Origin: Bacteroidales bacterium
Lineage (GTDB): Bacteria; Bacteroidota; Bacteroidia; Bacteroidales; UBA7960
NCBI GenBank assembly: GCA_007124575.1
Contig: SLEW01000032.1
Location: 1 to 8,070 of the forward strand
Direction of reading: 5' to 3'
Length of the DNA stretch: 8,070 bases
In this document: positions 1-7,072 of the stretch, one piece after another
How positions within the stretch are numbered: the first letter of the stretch is position 1
Layout of the letters: each line of letters begins with the position of its first letter
The notes under the pieces: generated by a model
The model's database searches: none
What the model was told of the DNA's origin: nothing
Seen by the model: the letters and a program-made list of their open reading frames with translations, nothing else
Made by a program: the position numbers and the translations under genes

Positions 1-720
1 AAAGCCAGTAAGCTGGCTGCACGTTACCAGGGCCTCCTGCCACCGGGCTGGAAGGGGCAGCTCGCCAGTGAGGACGGCGATGATGTCTTGCCTTCGTACT
101 ACTTTGTCAGCGGCTTTGCCCACCCTGAACTTCCGGTTTTTGGTCGCGATGGCATGATGCCGGCCAGCTGGGGGCTGATTCCGCACTGGGTCAAAGACCG
201 CGACCTGGCGGATAAACTCCGCAACGGTACCCTGAATGCTGTTGGGGAAACCGTTTTTGAGAAGCCTTCATTCAGGAAAAGTATTCGCACACAGCGCTGC
301 GTGCTGCCTGTGGACGGTTTTTTCGAGTGGAGGGCCTGGCAGGATAAGAAATATCCATACTTCATCTATCCCGATGGCGACGATATGTTCACCCTTGGCT
401 GCCTGTATGATCTGTGGACAGACAAGGTTACCGGTGAGATGATCCAAACCTTCAGCATCATCACCACACCGGCCAACCCTTTGCTGGCCATCATCCACAA
501 CCAGAAGAAACGGATGCCGCTGATTCTGCCCCGCGACGCAGAGGCCGCCTGGGTGGATCCCGACACACCCCATAACCTGGTCAAAGAAATGATCCGACCT
601 GCCGATGAACAGGGCATTCAGGCGCATCCGGTATCACGCAAGCTTAATTACGCACGGCAGGATCGAAACACCCCGGAGGCAGTTGAGCCTGCAAGCTATC
701 CGGAGCTACCAACCCTCTAA
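1..720 (+). CDS. yedK: SRAP-domain protein (YedK/HMCES family), 5' partial
   Basis: SRAP proteins protect abasic sites in single-stranded DNA by forming a covalent thiazolidine link through Cys2 (family knowledge). The frame is open from base 1 and gives 239 residues to the TAA at 718-720. The true ATG, with the expected M-C-G-R start and catalytic Cys, lies left of the window, probably only 10-25 codons away. Visible signatures are WGLIPHW (about 169-189), the Asn motif LNAVGETV (232-255; usual family form NARxET), GFFEW with its conserved Glu (codon 325-327), and IIHNQKKRMPLIL with the active-site His (codon 496-498). All visible catalytic residues are intact. The family is usually about 220-260 aa, which fits. 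The TTG at 88 is internal and not the start. The gene converges on the glycosyltransferase fusion and has no evident functional link to it. Confidence 0.93.
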   Translation, partial: KASKLAARYQGLLPPGWKGQLASEDGDDVLPSYYFVSGFAHPELPVFGRDGMMPASWGLIPHWVKDRDLADKLRNGTLNAVGETVFEKPSFRKSIRTQRCVLPVDGFFEWRAWQDKKYPYFIYPDGDDMFTLGCLYDLWTDKVTGEMIQTFSIITTPANPLLAIIHNQKKRMPLILPRDAEAAWVDPDTPHNLVKEMIRPADEQGIQAHPVSRKLNYARQDRNTPEAVEPASYPELPTL

Positions 721-779
721 TCCGGATTGACCTTATTTTGCTATATGATCATAGCCGCAGGACTGGGGCAACATGTTGC
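719..779. repeat. Three perfect palindromes spaced 25 bp apart
   Basis: Three perfect palindromes occur in about 60 bp: AATCCGGATT (719-728, overlapping the SRAP stop codon), TATGATCATA (744-753) and GCAACATGTTGC (768-779). Their centres are 723.5, 748.5 and 773.5, so the spacing is exactly 25 bp twice. The three differ in sequence, so they are not copies of one operator. They sit at the start of the 147-bp convergent gap (721-867). That gap shows no convincing GC stem with a T-tract and no small gene. Possible roles are protein binding, cruciform or terminator-like structure, or chance. Confidence 0.55.
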
Positions 780-867
780 AGCTTGTTACCTGTAATAATG
801 GTCCTCAGGGTTTAAGTGTACTGTCTTATCCTGTATTATTCCTGCAGGTTAGAGAATCTGTCTGAGT

Positions 868-3132
868 TTAAAAATAATATATGTCCCAACGGTCAACAGA
901 CTTTTTGTGGTTGAACTTCAGGATATCCTCACGGTATTTCTCCGGGAGCTCCCTGTTTGCCCTGACAAGCAGTACATTTCCGGGTTTGACAAGCTCCGGG
1001 AATTGTTCGGGGTGTTCTACAAGGTTTTTCAGGTTTCTTTTCCAGGAATCGTCAGATTCAAATTGGAGCTCTCGCTTTAGTGTGGGTCCGCCGTCATAGA
1101 GTGAGATAATGTTTATGTCAGTGAGAAACTGTATGGAGGGCACTCTTCGATCGTAGATCAATATATTTTCAGTATCCGGTAATTCTTCCTGTATAAAGGC
1201 GGCAACCCTTTTATTATCTTTAACTATTTCAGGGTTGTAATCATAAATGTAGGGAATGATTAACAAGAGCCCATACATAAATACAGCAGCTGCCAGGATG
1301 GTTTTTTCCTTTTTAATGATGGGCGTGACTCTTAGCACAATCAGCACAGAGAACGTCATGATCAGCAGGAAAAACACGTGTTTTGAAAGGTGGATGTCAC
1401 TCGTAACCAAGGGAACAAGAGCCAGGGCTACAAGAAAGGTCATGTGAAAGATAAACTGGATATTCTCCCAAATCTTTTTTTGTTTTATGGGCATTCGCCC
1501 CCATGCCCATATTGCTGCTATGGCAATTCCTGCGTATACGGGTAATACATAAAGCAACATTTTGGAGCTGCTCATGGAAAAGAACAGAACAGGAGGGACT
1601 ATCCACATAAAGAAAAGGATGCCAACCCCGCTTTTGAATGTCTTTTTCCGGAACAACCGGGTTATGAGCATGACACCCCATGGAAAGCTGGCTGCAGGCA
1701 CTATGGCCAGGAAATACCACCAGGGTTCCGTTCTTCGGAAGACATCAGTTGCAAACCGTTCTACAGTATGTCTGATAAGAAAATAATCCAGGAACTGTTG
1801 ATCCTGAATGTATAAATATATGAACCAACCCAGTCCGGTAACCAGCATCAATGCAAATCCAAGGATATGGGAAGCCGCCCTCTTCGGGGGCTTTATTCCT
1901 CCCAGGTAGCCTCCGATAATAATAAAGAGTGGAAATATGAAAACCACCGGACCTTTGGTGAAAAATCCCAGACCCAGTGACAAATAGAACAGGAACAAGT
2001 ATCGTTGTTGTTTAAACAAAGCAAATCTGAGCCACGCATATATCGATAATAGCACAAAAGTGGTGAGATATACATCTGTTGTAAGTGTCCTTGAAGACAT
2101 TATGACTCCCGGCAGAGCAAAGTAGAGGATTGCCGAAAGAAAGGCAAGCTTCTTGCTTTTCAGCAGCAGTTTGGCTATGCCGTAAACGATGAGGATTTGT
2201 AAAATTATGGCGATCTGGAGGAAGAACCGGGCGCTGAATCCACTTGTGCCGAATAATTTATAACTGGCTGCGGTAATCCAGTAAGTCAGTGGGGGTTTGT
2301 GGTAGTGTTTGATCCCCATTAGTGTGGGATGAAGGTAATCGCCTGATTCCTTCATCTCATTGGAGATTTGTGCATACCTCGCTTCGGTGGATTCGGAGAC
2401 CGTCCAGTCATTCAAATTGGCAAACAAGGCAAAGCCGGCAATGACTGACAGAAATAACAGCCTGTATCGCTTGAGGTGTGCCAGGATGCTGAAAGAGGTG
2501 GTATTGATTCTTTTTTGTGGCATATAATGCAAATACAAATTTCTTGTGTATACCAGCAACCCGAAAAATTGGCCAATGAACAATACAGCATCATTTCTCA
2601 TTATGGCATATCCAAGGATTAATAAAGCACCTACAAGGCTTATGATCCAGAATAACGGAGGGAATTCAGATGCCTTTTTCTTTTCCGAGTATGCCCATTG
2701 CACCACAAACCTGAATGTAAACACAACCTGCCCAATGCTGCCATAGGTAAGAAGAAACAGGGGTATTTCGGGGTTGTTCAACAGGCCGTTCACCGACTCA
2801 AAAGAAAACATGAGTACGGAGAGCACCAGCACTAAGGGGATCAGATAAAAGGCATACCTCAGGGGCAGATATAGTCTCTGCCATTCTTTTTTTAGCTGTA
2901 AATTTCTGATATATACATAGTAAGATATCATCTGGCCTCCGATGATCACGATATCATTTCTGAAAAAACCATATAACATCAGGAGCAGGGAGGCCAGCAA
3001 ACTCAGGTGCCAGAATATGACAGGCGACATCACCTTCCCTGCCAGCTCAGATTTTGTAAGCTGGATGATAAACCGTGCTGAAAACAATGCCTGGGCGATC
3101 ATCCCCAGGGCCAACACTATATAGTAATCCAT
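868..3132 (-). CDS. Tandem LAB_N domains fused to ArnT/PMT-like GT-C glycosyltransferase
   Basis: Inner-membrane protein of 754 aa. Residues 10-80 and 131-201 are two copies of the LAB_N (lipid-A biosynthesis N-terminal) domain. They align without gaps at about 29 of 71 identities by hand and share G-x-I-x-Q, RF--Q, SE, P--FW, RND-V, GQ and VY-RNL. A single hydrophobic segment (about 91-110) lies between them, giving a 3+1+3 helix layout. Residues about 220-754 resemble ArnT/PMT GT-C transferases, which move a sugar from a polyprenyl-phosphate carrier to lipid A or another acceptor outside the inner membrane. Visible motifs are STEARYAQISNEM (about 248-260), HKPPLTYW (278-285), TTDVYLTTF (351-359), many helices and a soluble C-terminal region (about 639-754). 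The 540-residue GT-C part matches a full ArnT, so this is a fusion, not a truncation. The ATG at 3132 is 8 bp after the GT2 stop, so the two genes are probably co-transcribed and translationally coupled. Sugar and acceptor are unknown. Confidence 0.88.
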   Translation of the reverse strand: MDYYIVLALGMIAQALFSARFIIQLTKSELAGKVMSPVIFWHLSLLASLLLMLYGFFRNDIVIIGGQMISYYVYIRNLQLKKEWQRLYLPLRYAFYLIPLVLVLSVLMFSFESVNGLLNNPEIPLFLLTYGSIGQVVFTFRFVVQWAYSEKKKASEFPPLFWIISLVGALLILGYAIMRNDAVLFIGQFFGLLVYTRNLYLHYMPQKRINTTSFSILAHLKRYRLLFLSVIAGFALFANLNDWTVSESTEARYAQISNEMKESGDYLHPTLMGIKHYHKPPLTYWITAASYKLFGTSGFSARFFLQIAIILQILIVYGIAKLLLKSKKLAFLSAILYFALPGVIMSSRTLTTDVYLTTFVLLSIYAWLRFALFKQQRYLFLFYLSLGLGFFTKGPVVFIFPLFIIIGGYLGGIKPPKRAASHILGFALMLVTGLGWFIYLYIQDQQFLDYFLIRHTVERFATDVFRRTEPWWYFLAIVPAASFPWGVMLITRLFRKKTFKSGVGILFFMWIVPPVLFFSMSSSKMLLYVLPVYAGIAIAAIWAWGRMPIKQKKIWENIQFIFHMTFLVALALVPLVTSDIHLSKHVFFLLIMTFSVLIVLRVTPIIKKEKTILAAAVFMYGLLLIIPYIYDYNPEIVKDNKRVAAFIQEELPDTENILIYDRRVPSIQFLTDINIISLYDGGPTLKRELQFESDDSWKRNLKNLVEHPEQFPELVKPGNVLLVRANRELPEKYREDILKFNHKKSVDRWDIYYF

Positions 3133-3140
3133 AGAAACAG

Positions 3141-3866
3141 TTATTTCTCGGGGCTTTTTTCAATGATATGATATGAGATGTTTCTCTTTTTAATCCAGTA
3201 GACTGCCAGTGTGTCCAGAAATGGTTTAATGATCCGGTTGCCAAGATGATATTTTGCCTGCCCTTCGATGCGTTGAAAATGCCTGACCGGGATTTCTTTT
3301 ACTGTGCCGCCCTGAATTTGGACCAATGCAGGGATAAACCGATGCATCCCTGTATAAAAAGGAATTTTTCTGGCCATATCGGTTTTTAAAATTTTCAGGG
3401 GACAGCCCGTATCTTTGACCCCGTCGACCAGCACCCGGCGCCTGAAAGAGTTGGCGATCAACGATGAAACCCTTTTGATAAATTTGTCTTTACGATTGTG
3501 GCGATATCCTATCACCAGGTCATATTGATGCATGTAGGGCAGCAAAAGGGAAAAGTCCGAAGGGCTTGTCTGCAGGTCTGCATCCAGGTATCCGATCCAT
3601 TTGCTGCGAGCGTGGTCTATCCCTGCTTTGATAGCAGTGCTTAGCCCGCGGTTCTGGTCAAGGGAAATATAAGCGTACGTTTCATCCGACTGACAGATCT
3701 TTTTAATCTTCTCGAGGCTTGAATCAGTCGACCCGTCATTTACAAACAGAACATTAGTTATTAAGGTGTTGCTGGCCAGAAACTTGTCTGTTTCAGCCTT
3801 AAGCCTGAACAAACTGTCTTGTTCATTGTAAACGGGTACAACGATGGTTAATTCGGAGGCAGGCAT
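3141..3866 (-). CDS. GT2 glycosyltransferase, DPM1-like polyprenyl-phosphate sugar synthase
   Basis: Cytoplasmic, probably membrane-associated GT-A enzyme of 241 aa, expected to transfer a nucleotide-activated sugar to undecaprenyl phosphate. Motifs in order: PVYNE (11-15), VNDGSTD (42-48), NRG (72-74), the metal- and nucleotide-binding DADLQ (95-99), DTGCPLK (152-158), MHRFIPAL (174-181) and R-x-x-G-x-x-KY---NR (199-211). The last three resemble the DPM1-like subgroup often encoded beside LAB_N proteins. There is no C-terminal pair of transmembrane helices as in GtrB or ArnC, so it is the short soluble DPM1 type. The length is normal for that type. Its stop lies 8 bp before the fusion gene, so the two probably act in sequence: carrier charging, then flipping and transfer. 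The ATG at 3866 puts the first strand, ELTIVVPVYNE, at the usual place, and no Shine-Dalgarno is visible. The sugar cannot be read from the sequence. Confidence 0.9.
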   Translation of the reverse strand: MPASELTIVVPVYNEQDSLFRLKAETDKFLASNTLITNVLFVNDGSTDSSLEKIKKICQSDETYAYISLDQNRGLSTAIKAGIDHARSKWIGYLDADLQTSPSDFSLLLPYMHQYDLVIGYRHNRKDKFIKRVSSLIANSFRRRVLVDGVKDTGCPLKILKTDMARKIPFYTGMHRFIPALVQIQGGTVKEIPVRHFQRIEGQAKYHLGNRIIKPFLDTLAVYWIKKRNISYHIIEKSPEK

Positions 3867-3914
3867 ACCAGACTATACATAAAGAGAATTGAATAAAAGG
3901 GAAACTTACATTTG

Positions 3915-3922
3915 CAAAAGTA
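3915..3922 (-). promoter_or_regulatory. Candidate Bacteroidota -7 promoter element for the GT2/LAB_N-GT-C operon
   Basis: Read on the minus strand this is TACTTTTG, an exact match to the Bacteroidota -7 consensus TAnnTTTG. It lies 48 bp upstream of the GT2 start codon in the 129-bp gap after the Nramp-like gene, which would give a leader of about 40 nt. A TTTG occurs upstream (3936-3939), but only 13 bp separates it from the -7 element, shorter than the usual 19-21 bp, so the -33 half is unconvincing. If real, the glycosyltransferase pair is transcribed separately from the transporter genes. Confidence 0.35.
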
Positions 3923-3995
3923 AAAGATAAAATTTCAAAACTCCTGTTCAGGCCTTTTAATTTTTTCAGGATCTGCATTTTTTTAGGCATCATCA

Positions 3996-5219
3996 CTAAA
4001 AGAATCTCCAATATATAAACACCAGTCCGAAGCCAATCAAGAAAACGATACCGGAAACAGACAAAAGCTTTTCCCATACCCTGGGTTTGTATTGTTCAGG
4101 GACATTGCCCAGTAACATCACCCGGTAGTTGAGCAGGGCAAACAGGGGGGCGGTAAGGAATGACAGGATCATAGCCAGACTAAGCATATCCCCTAGCTGG
4201 TTTGCGAAATAATTAATGATGACAGTACTGATAACCACGCTGATGACTACCCACGCCCGGTGCATCCAGCGCAGATGCGGCATGAGTCTTTCCGACATCA
4301 GGGTCAGGGAGGTGGAAAGCACCCTGGGGTAGGCATCCACCAGCGTGAGGGTGGTGCTGAGCATGGCAGTGAACGCGCCGATCATGATCAGCGGGCTTGC
4401 CCAAGCCCCAATGCTCTCACTGTAAAGGTCTACCAACTGACGGGCAAATACCGGTCCCTCCGATGAAAACTGCACACCCGTGCCGTACATCACCATACGG
4501 CCAAGCACCATGAATACCAATGCCATCAATACGGTGGTGTAATACCCCGCGTGAAAATCGATCATGGTTTCCCGCATGGATGAAACCTTTTTCTGCAGCC
4601 TTTCCCGCGACTTCATCCATACGGATGGCCATACCGAGCCTTCAATGGGCGCAGGCATCCAGCCCATGAACATGATGACAAAGCCGAAAGAGGCGTCTGT
4701 CCAGGGTGAATCACCCACGAAGCCGGCCTCTGCCACAGGGCCATTATATACGCTGATCACCATGGCAACCAAAGTGGATAAGGCCAGCACAGCCACGACG
4801 ACCCTGCCGACCCTGAGCAGTATGTTGAATCCGCCGATGATGATGATGAGGGCACATGCCAGCAGTAACACAAAGGAGATCGTGGGGATGCCCAAGTGAC
4901 CGAACCCGAAATTTGTAGCCAGGCTGCCCGACAGCATGGCCACGCCGGCAATGTTGATCAGGCCGGTAATGACATTCATCAGGAAGAATATCACCAGGTA
5001 TGTGGTGCCAAGCCGCCGGTACCCCTCCAGCAGGGTTTCTCCCGTGGCTGCCGTATACCGCTGGCCGTACCTGAAAAACGGATATTTGAAAAGGTTGATT
5101 AAGATGAGTATACCCAGCAGCGACCATCCGTAATGGGCGCCTGCCTGGGTGCTGGCCACCAGGTGTGAACCACCTATGGCCGCTCCTGCCAGTAAAATCC
5201 CCGGTCCTAAATGCCTCAT
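3996..5219 (-). CDS. Nramp-fold (SLC11-like) transporter lacking canonical metal-site motifs
   Basis: Integral inner-membrane protein of 407 aa with about 11 hydrophobic segments. Fold assignment rests on the TM1 region GPGILLAGAAIGGSHLVAST followed by QAGAHYG (residues 5-31), the downstream FKYPFFRYGQRYTAATGETLLEGYRRLG (44-71), and TM6 GWMPAPIEGSVW (186-197). Classical Nramp proteins import Mn2+ or Fe2+ using D-P-G-N in TM1 and M-P-H in TM6. Here TM1 reads I-G-G-S-H (15-19) and TM6 reads M-P-A-P, so the Asp, Asn and His ligands are absent and Met188-Pro189 remain. Annotation as an Mn/Fe importer is therefore unsafe and the substrate is open. The ATG at 5219 is the only standard start codon in this frame after an upstream TGA, and it places TM1 directly at the N-terminus. 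The gene follows the lactate permease by 132 bp on the same strand. I am confident of the family but not of the substrate. Confidence 0.85.
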   Translation of the reverse strand: MRHLGPGILLAGAAIGGSHLVASTQAGAHYGWSLLGILILINLFKYPFFRYGQRYTAATGETLLEGYRRLGTTYLVIFFLMNVITGLINIAGVAMLSGSLATNFGFGHLGIPTISFVLLLACALIIIIGGFNILLRVGRVVVAVLALSTLVAMVISVYNGPVAEAGFVGDSPWTDASFGFVIMFMGWMPAPIEGSVWPSVWMKSRERLQKKVSSMRETMIDFHAGYYTTVLMALVFMVLGRMVMYGTGVQFSSEGPVFARQLVDLYSESIGAWASPLIMIGAFTAMLSTTLTLVDAYPRVLSTSLTLMSERLMPHLRWMHRAWVVISVVISTVIINYFANQLGDMLSLAMILSFLTAPLFALLNYRVMLLGNVPEQYKPRVWEKLLSVSGIVFLIGFGLVFIYWRFF

Positions 5220-5329
5220 ATGTAAAAAATGATTTTTTATTATTGCAATAGGGTTTGAATTTACGTGTTGTTGACCCCGTTTCTTGCTGTAAAGGAAGCC
5301 AGGAGGAACGCGGATGACACGCCATCATT

Positions 5330-5350
5330 AAAAACCGGTTGCTCGCGGCT
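5330..5350 (-). terminator. Possible weak terminator after the lactate permease gene
   Basis: On the minus strand, just past the permease stop codon, AGCCG can pair with CGGTT (one G-T pair) around an 8-nt loop, and the downstream arm runs into five T residues. The stem is only 5 bp, so read-through into the Nramp-like gene is likely even if this is real. An AACCGGTT palindrome (5333-5340) overlaps it and offers an alternative reading. Confidence 0.22.
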
Positions 5351-5351
5351 G

Positions 5352-7034
5352 TTAAAACAATTGGACCCCGGCAGTCAGGATAATGATGAACCCGATGGCA
5401 CCGCCCAGCAGTCCCAGGATCAGCACAGGGATGAGATTCTTTTTCAGCAATTCGCCTTCCAAACCTGTTAGTCCGACCGTGGCGCAGGCGGCAATGATGT
5501 TGTGCACGCCGACCATGTTTCCTACGGCGCCGCCGAAGTTTTGCAGGCTCACAGCTATTGTTCTTGATATCTCAGTCTGCTCTGCCACGGCATATTGAAA
5601 CAGGGAGAACAACATATTGGATACCGCGTTGGATCCCGCCATGAAGGTGCCCAGCACGCCGGCAAAAGGACTTATCAGCGGCCAAAGGTCACCGGTGGCT
5701 CCTGCCACGAAGTCTGCCATGGCCAGGGGCATGCTGATGAGGTTAGATGGGTTGTTACCCGACTGCATCATCAACCTGACCATCGGCACGGCAAACACCA
5801 GGGCGATGGCCGGTCCTTTCGAACGTTTAAGCGTATCGAACCAGGCAGTCTGTGTCTGTTTTCGCGACATCCCGAAAAGGGGAATGCTCAGCAGGGCCAC
5901 CAGCATGAAGGGAAGGACACCCGGATTATATAGCGGCCCGAAGCTTATATCCACGCTGGTACCAAAGACAGTCATCACGTCAATACTTTGTGCTGCCAGC
6001 CATTCGCCGACAGGCAGATCCCTGAGCCTGGTGATGATAAGCAGGATCCCGATGAATATGTAGGGCATCCATGCCTTTCTGATCGAAAAGGGTGGAGGCC
6101 CTGTTGGTGCTTCCATTTTGATGGCGCCCGTCCAGTGGGGTTCCCATTTTTCCGGGCTGGCAAAATTCCAGGTTTTGCGGGGTACAAGAAAGCCCCTCCT
6201 GGTGGCGGGTATCACGATCAATAGGCCGATAAGACCACCGAAGATGGATGGGAACTCCGGGCCCAGGAAAGCGGCCACGAGCACATAAGGAATGATAAAT
6301 GATGCTCCGGCAAACAGGGCATAGGGCCAGATGCTGAGCCCTTCGCGCAGGCTTTTCTTTTCGCCAAAGAAGCGTGTCATCATGCCCGTCATGATCAGCG
6401 GCACAAGGAGCCCTGGCACCATGTGCAGGATCGATGTCCAGAACCCCACCTGGTGGATGAACATATCATAAGTCAGTCCGCTGGCCTCAACAGCCGATTC
6501 AATAACGGGGAGGTTCAGTGATGTGCCGACCCCGATGAGCGTGGGTGTGCCGATGGCCCCGAAAGACACGGCTGTACTGTTGGCAATGAGGGCTACCATG
6601 ACCGCTGCCAGGGCAGGAAAGCCCAGTGACAGCAATAGCGGTGCGGCCAGCGCTGCAGGTGTGCCAAAGCCGGCAGTCCCTTCCAGGAAGCTGCCGAAAA
6701 GCCAGGCGATGATAATGGCTTGCACCCTCTTGTCGGGGGAGATGCTGGTAAAGCCCCTGTTTATGGCTGCGATGGCGCCGCTCTCCCGCAGGGTGAACAA
6801 CACCGCCAGGGCCCCCATCACGATAAGCAGGATGTCAATGGCAATCACAAGGCCACTCAGGATAGCGGCCCCTATCCAGTCAGATGGCACCTCCCATACA
6901 AACAGGGCCAGCAACAACGTGATCGCAAAAGAAACCGGCATGGCGCGCGTGGCGGGCCAGCGGAATCCTGCCATCAGAACCATGATGGTTAATATCGGCA
7001 GAAAAGCAAGAAATGCAAGCAGTCCCTGTGACAT
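5352..7034 (-). CDS. lctP: L-lactate/glycolate permease, LctP family
   Basis: Inner-membrane symporter of 560 aa (family usually about 530-570 aa) that moves lactate, and in some members glycolate, with protons. The diagnostic block runs about 116-164: FLEGTAGFGTPAALAAPLLL, then ALIANSTAVSFGAIGTPTLIG. The second family block lies near the C-terminus: AGSNAVSNMLFS, VSLQNFGGAVGNMVGVHNIIAACATVGLTG with EGELLKKNLIP, then a final hydrophobic helix. About 13-14 hydrophobic segments run through the protein, and no frameshift or missing block is seen. The ATG at 7034 starts just before the first helix, as in homologues. The gene is transcribed away from ldhA, with 98 bp between the start codons, so lactate transport and D-lactate formation are probably linked. 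Stereospecificity (D or L) and direction (uptake or export) cannot be told from the sequence. Confidence 0.93.
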   Translation of the reverse strand: MSQGLLAFLAFLPILTIMVLMAGFRWPATRAMPVSFAITLLLALFVWEVPSDWIGAAILSGLVIAIDILLIVMGALAVLFTLRESGAIAAINRGFTSISPDKRVQAIIIAWLFGSFLEGTAGFGTPAALAAPLLLSLGFPALAAVMVALIANSTAVSFGAIGTPTLIGVGTSLNLPVIESAVEASGLTYDMFIHQVGFWTSILHMVPGLLVPLIMTGMMTRFFGEKKSLREGLSIWPYALFAGASFIIPYVLVAAFLGPEFPSIFGGLIGLLIVIPATRRGFLVPRKTWNFASPEKWEPHWTGAIKMEAPTGPPPFSIRKAWMPYIFIGILLIITRLRDLPVGEWLAAQSIDVMTVFGTSVDISFGPLYNPGVLPFMLVALLSIPLFGMSRKQTQTAWFDTLKRSKGPAIALVFAVPMVRLMMQSGNNPSNLISMPLAMADFVAGATGDLWPLISPFAGVLGTFMAGSNAVSNMLFSLFQYAVAEQTEISRTIAVSLQNFGGAVGNMVGVHNIIAACATVGLTGLEGELLKKNLIPVLILGLLGGAIGFIIILTAGVQLF

Positions 7035-7072
7035 AAATTACATTCTTATACTGCTAAGTGTTTTGCTACCCA

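Noticed and set aside
88..720. SRAP gene starting at the TTG at 88
   Set aside because: The frame is open to the left edge and the upstream residues fit the family. Starting at 88 would remove the essential Cys2, so the start lies outside the window.
841..848. CCTGCAGG palindrome near the fusion gene stop
   Set aside because: An 8-bp palindrome is common by chance, does not fit the 25-bp series upstream, and has no T-tract to make a terminator.
3936..3939. TTTG as the -33 element for the GT2 promoter
   Set aside because: The 13-bp spacing to the -7 match is shorter than the 19-21 bp usual for Bacteroidota promoters.
3823..4077. 84-codon minus-strand frame bridging the Nramp-like and GT2 genes
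   Set aside because: It overlaps the ends of both genes. Its middle part (KKMQILKKLKG onwards) comes from AT-rich intergenic sequence and no family is recognisable, so a real small protein is unlikely, though not excluded.
4836..4850. Short GAT/ATG trinucleotide run
   Set aside because: It is explained by a run of isoleucine codons in a transmembrane helix of the Nramp-like protein.
4744..5328. 194-codon minus-strand open frame overlapping the Nramp-like gene
   Set aside because: Same strand but another frame. The translation is low-quality (Arg, His, Gly and Pro rich), while the Nramp-like frame has clear helices and family motifs.
5617..6063. 148-codon plus-strand open frame
   Set aside because: Antisense shadow of the lactate permease, with no recognisable domain or plausible start context.
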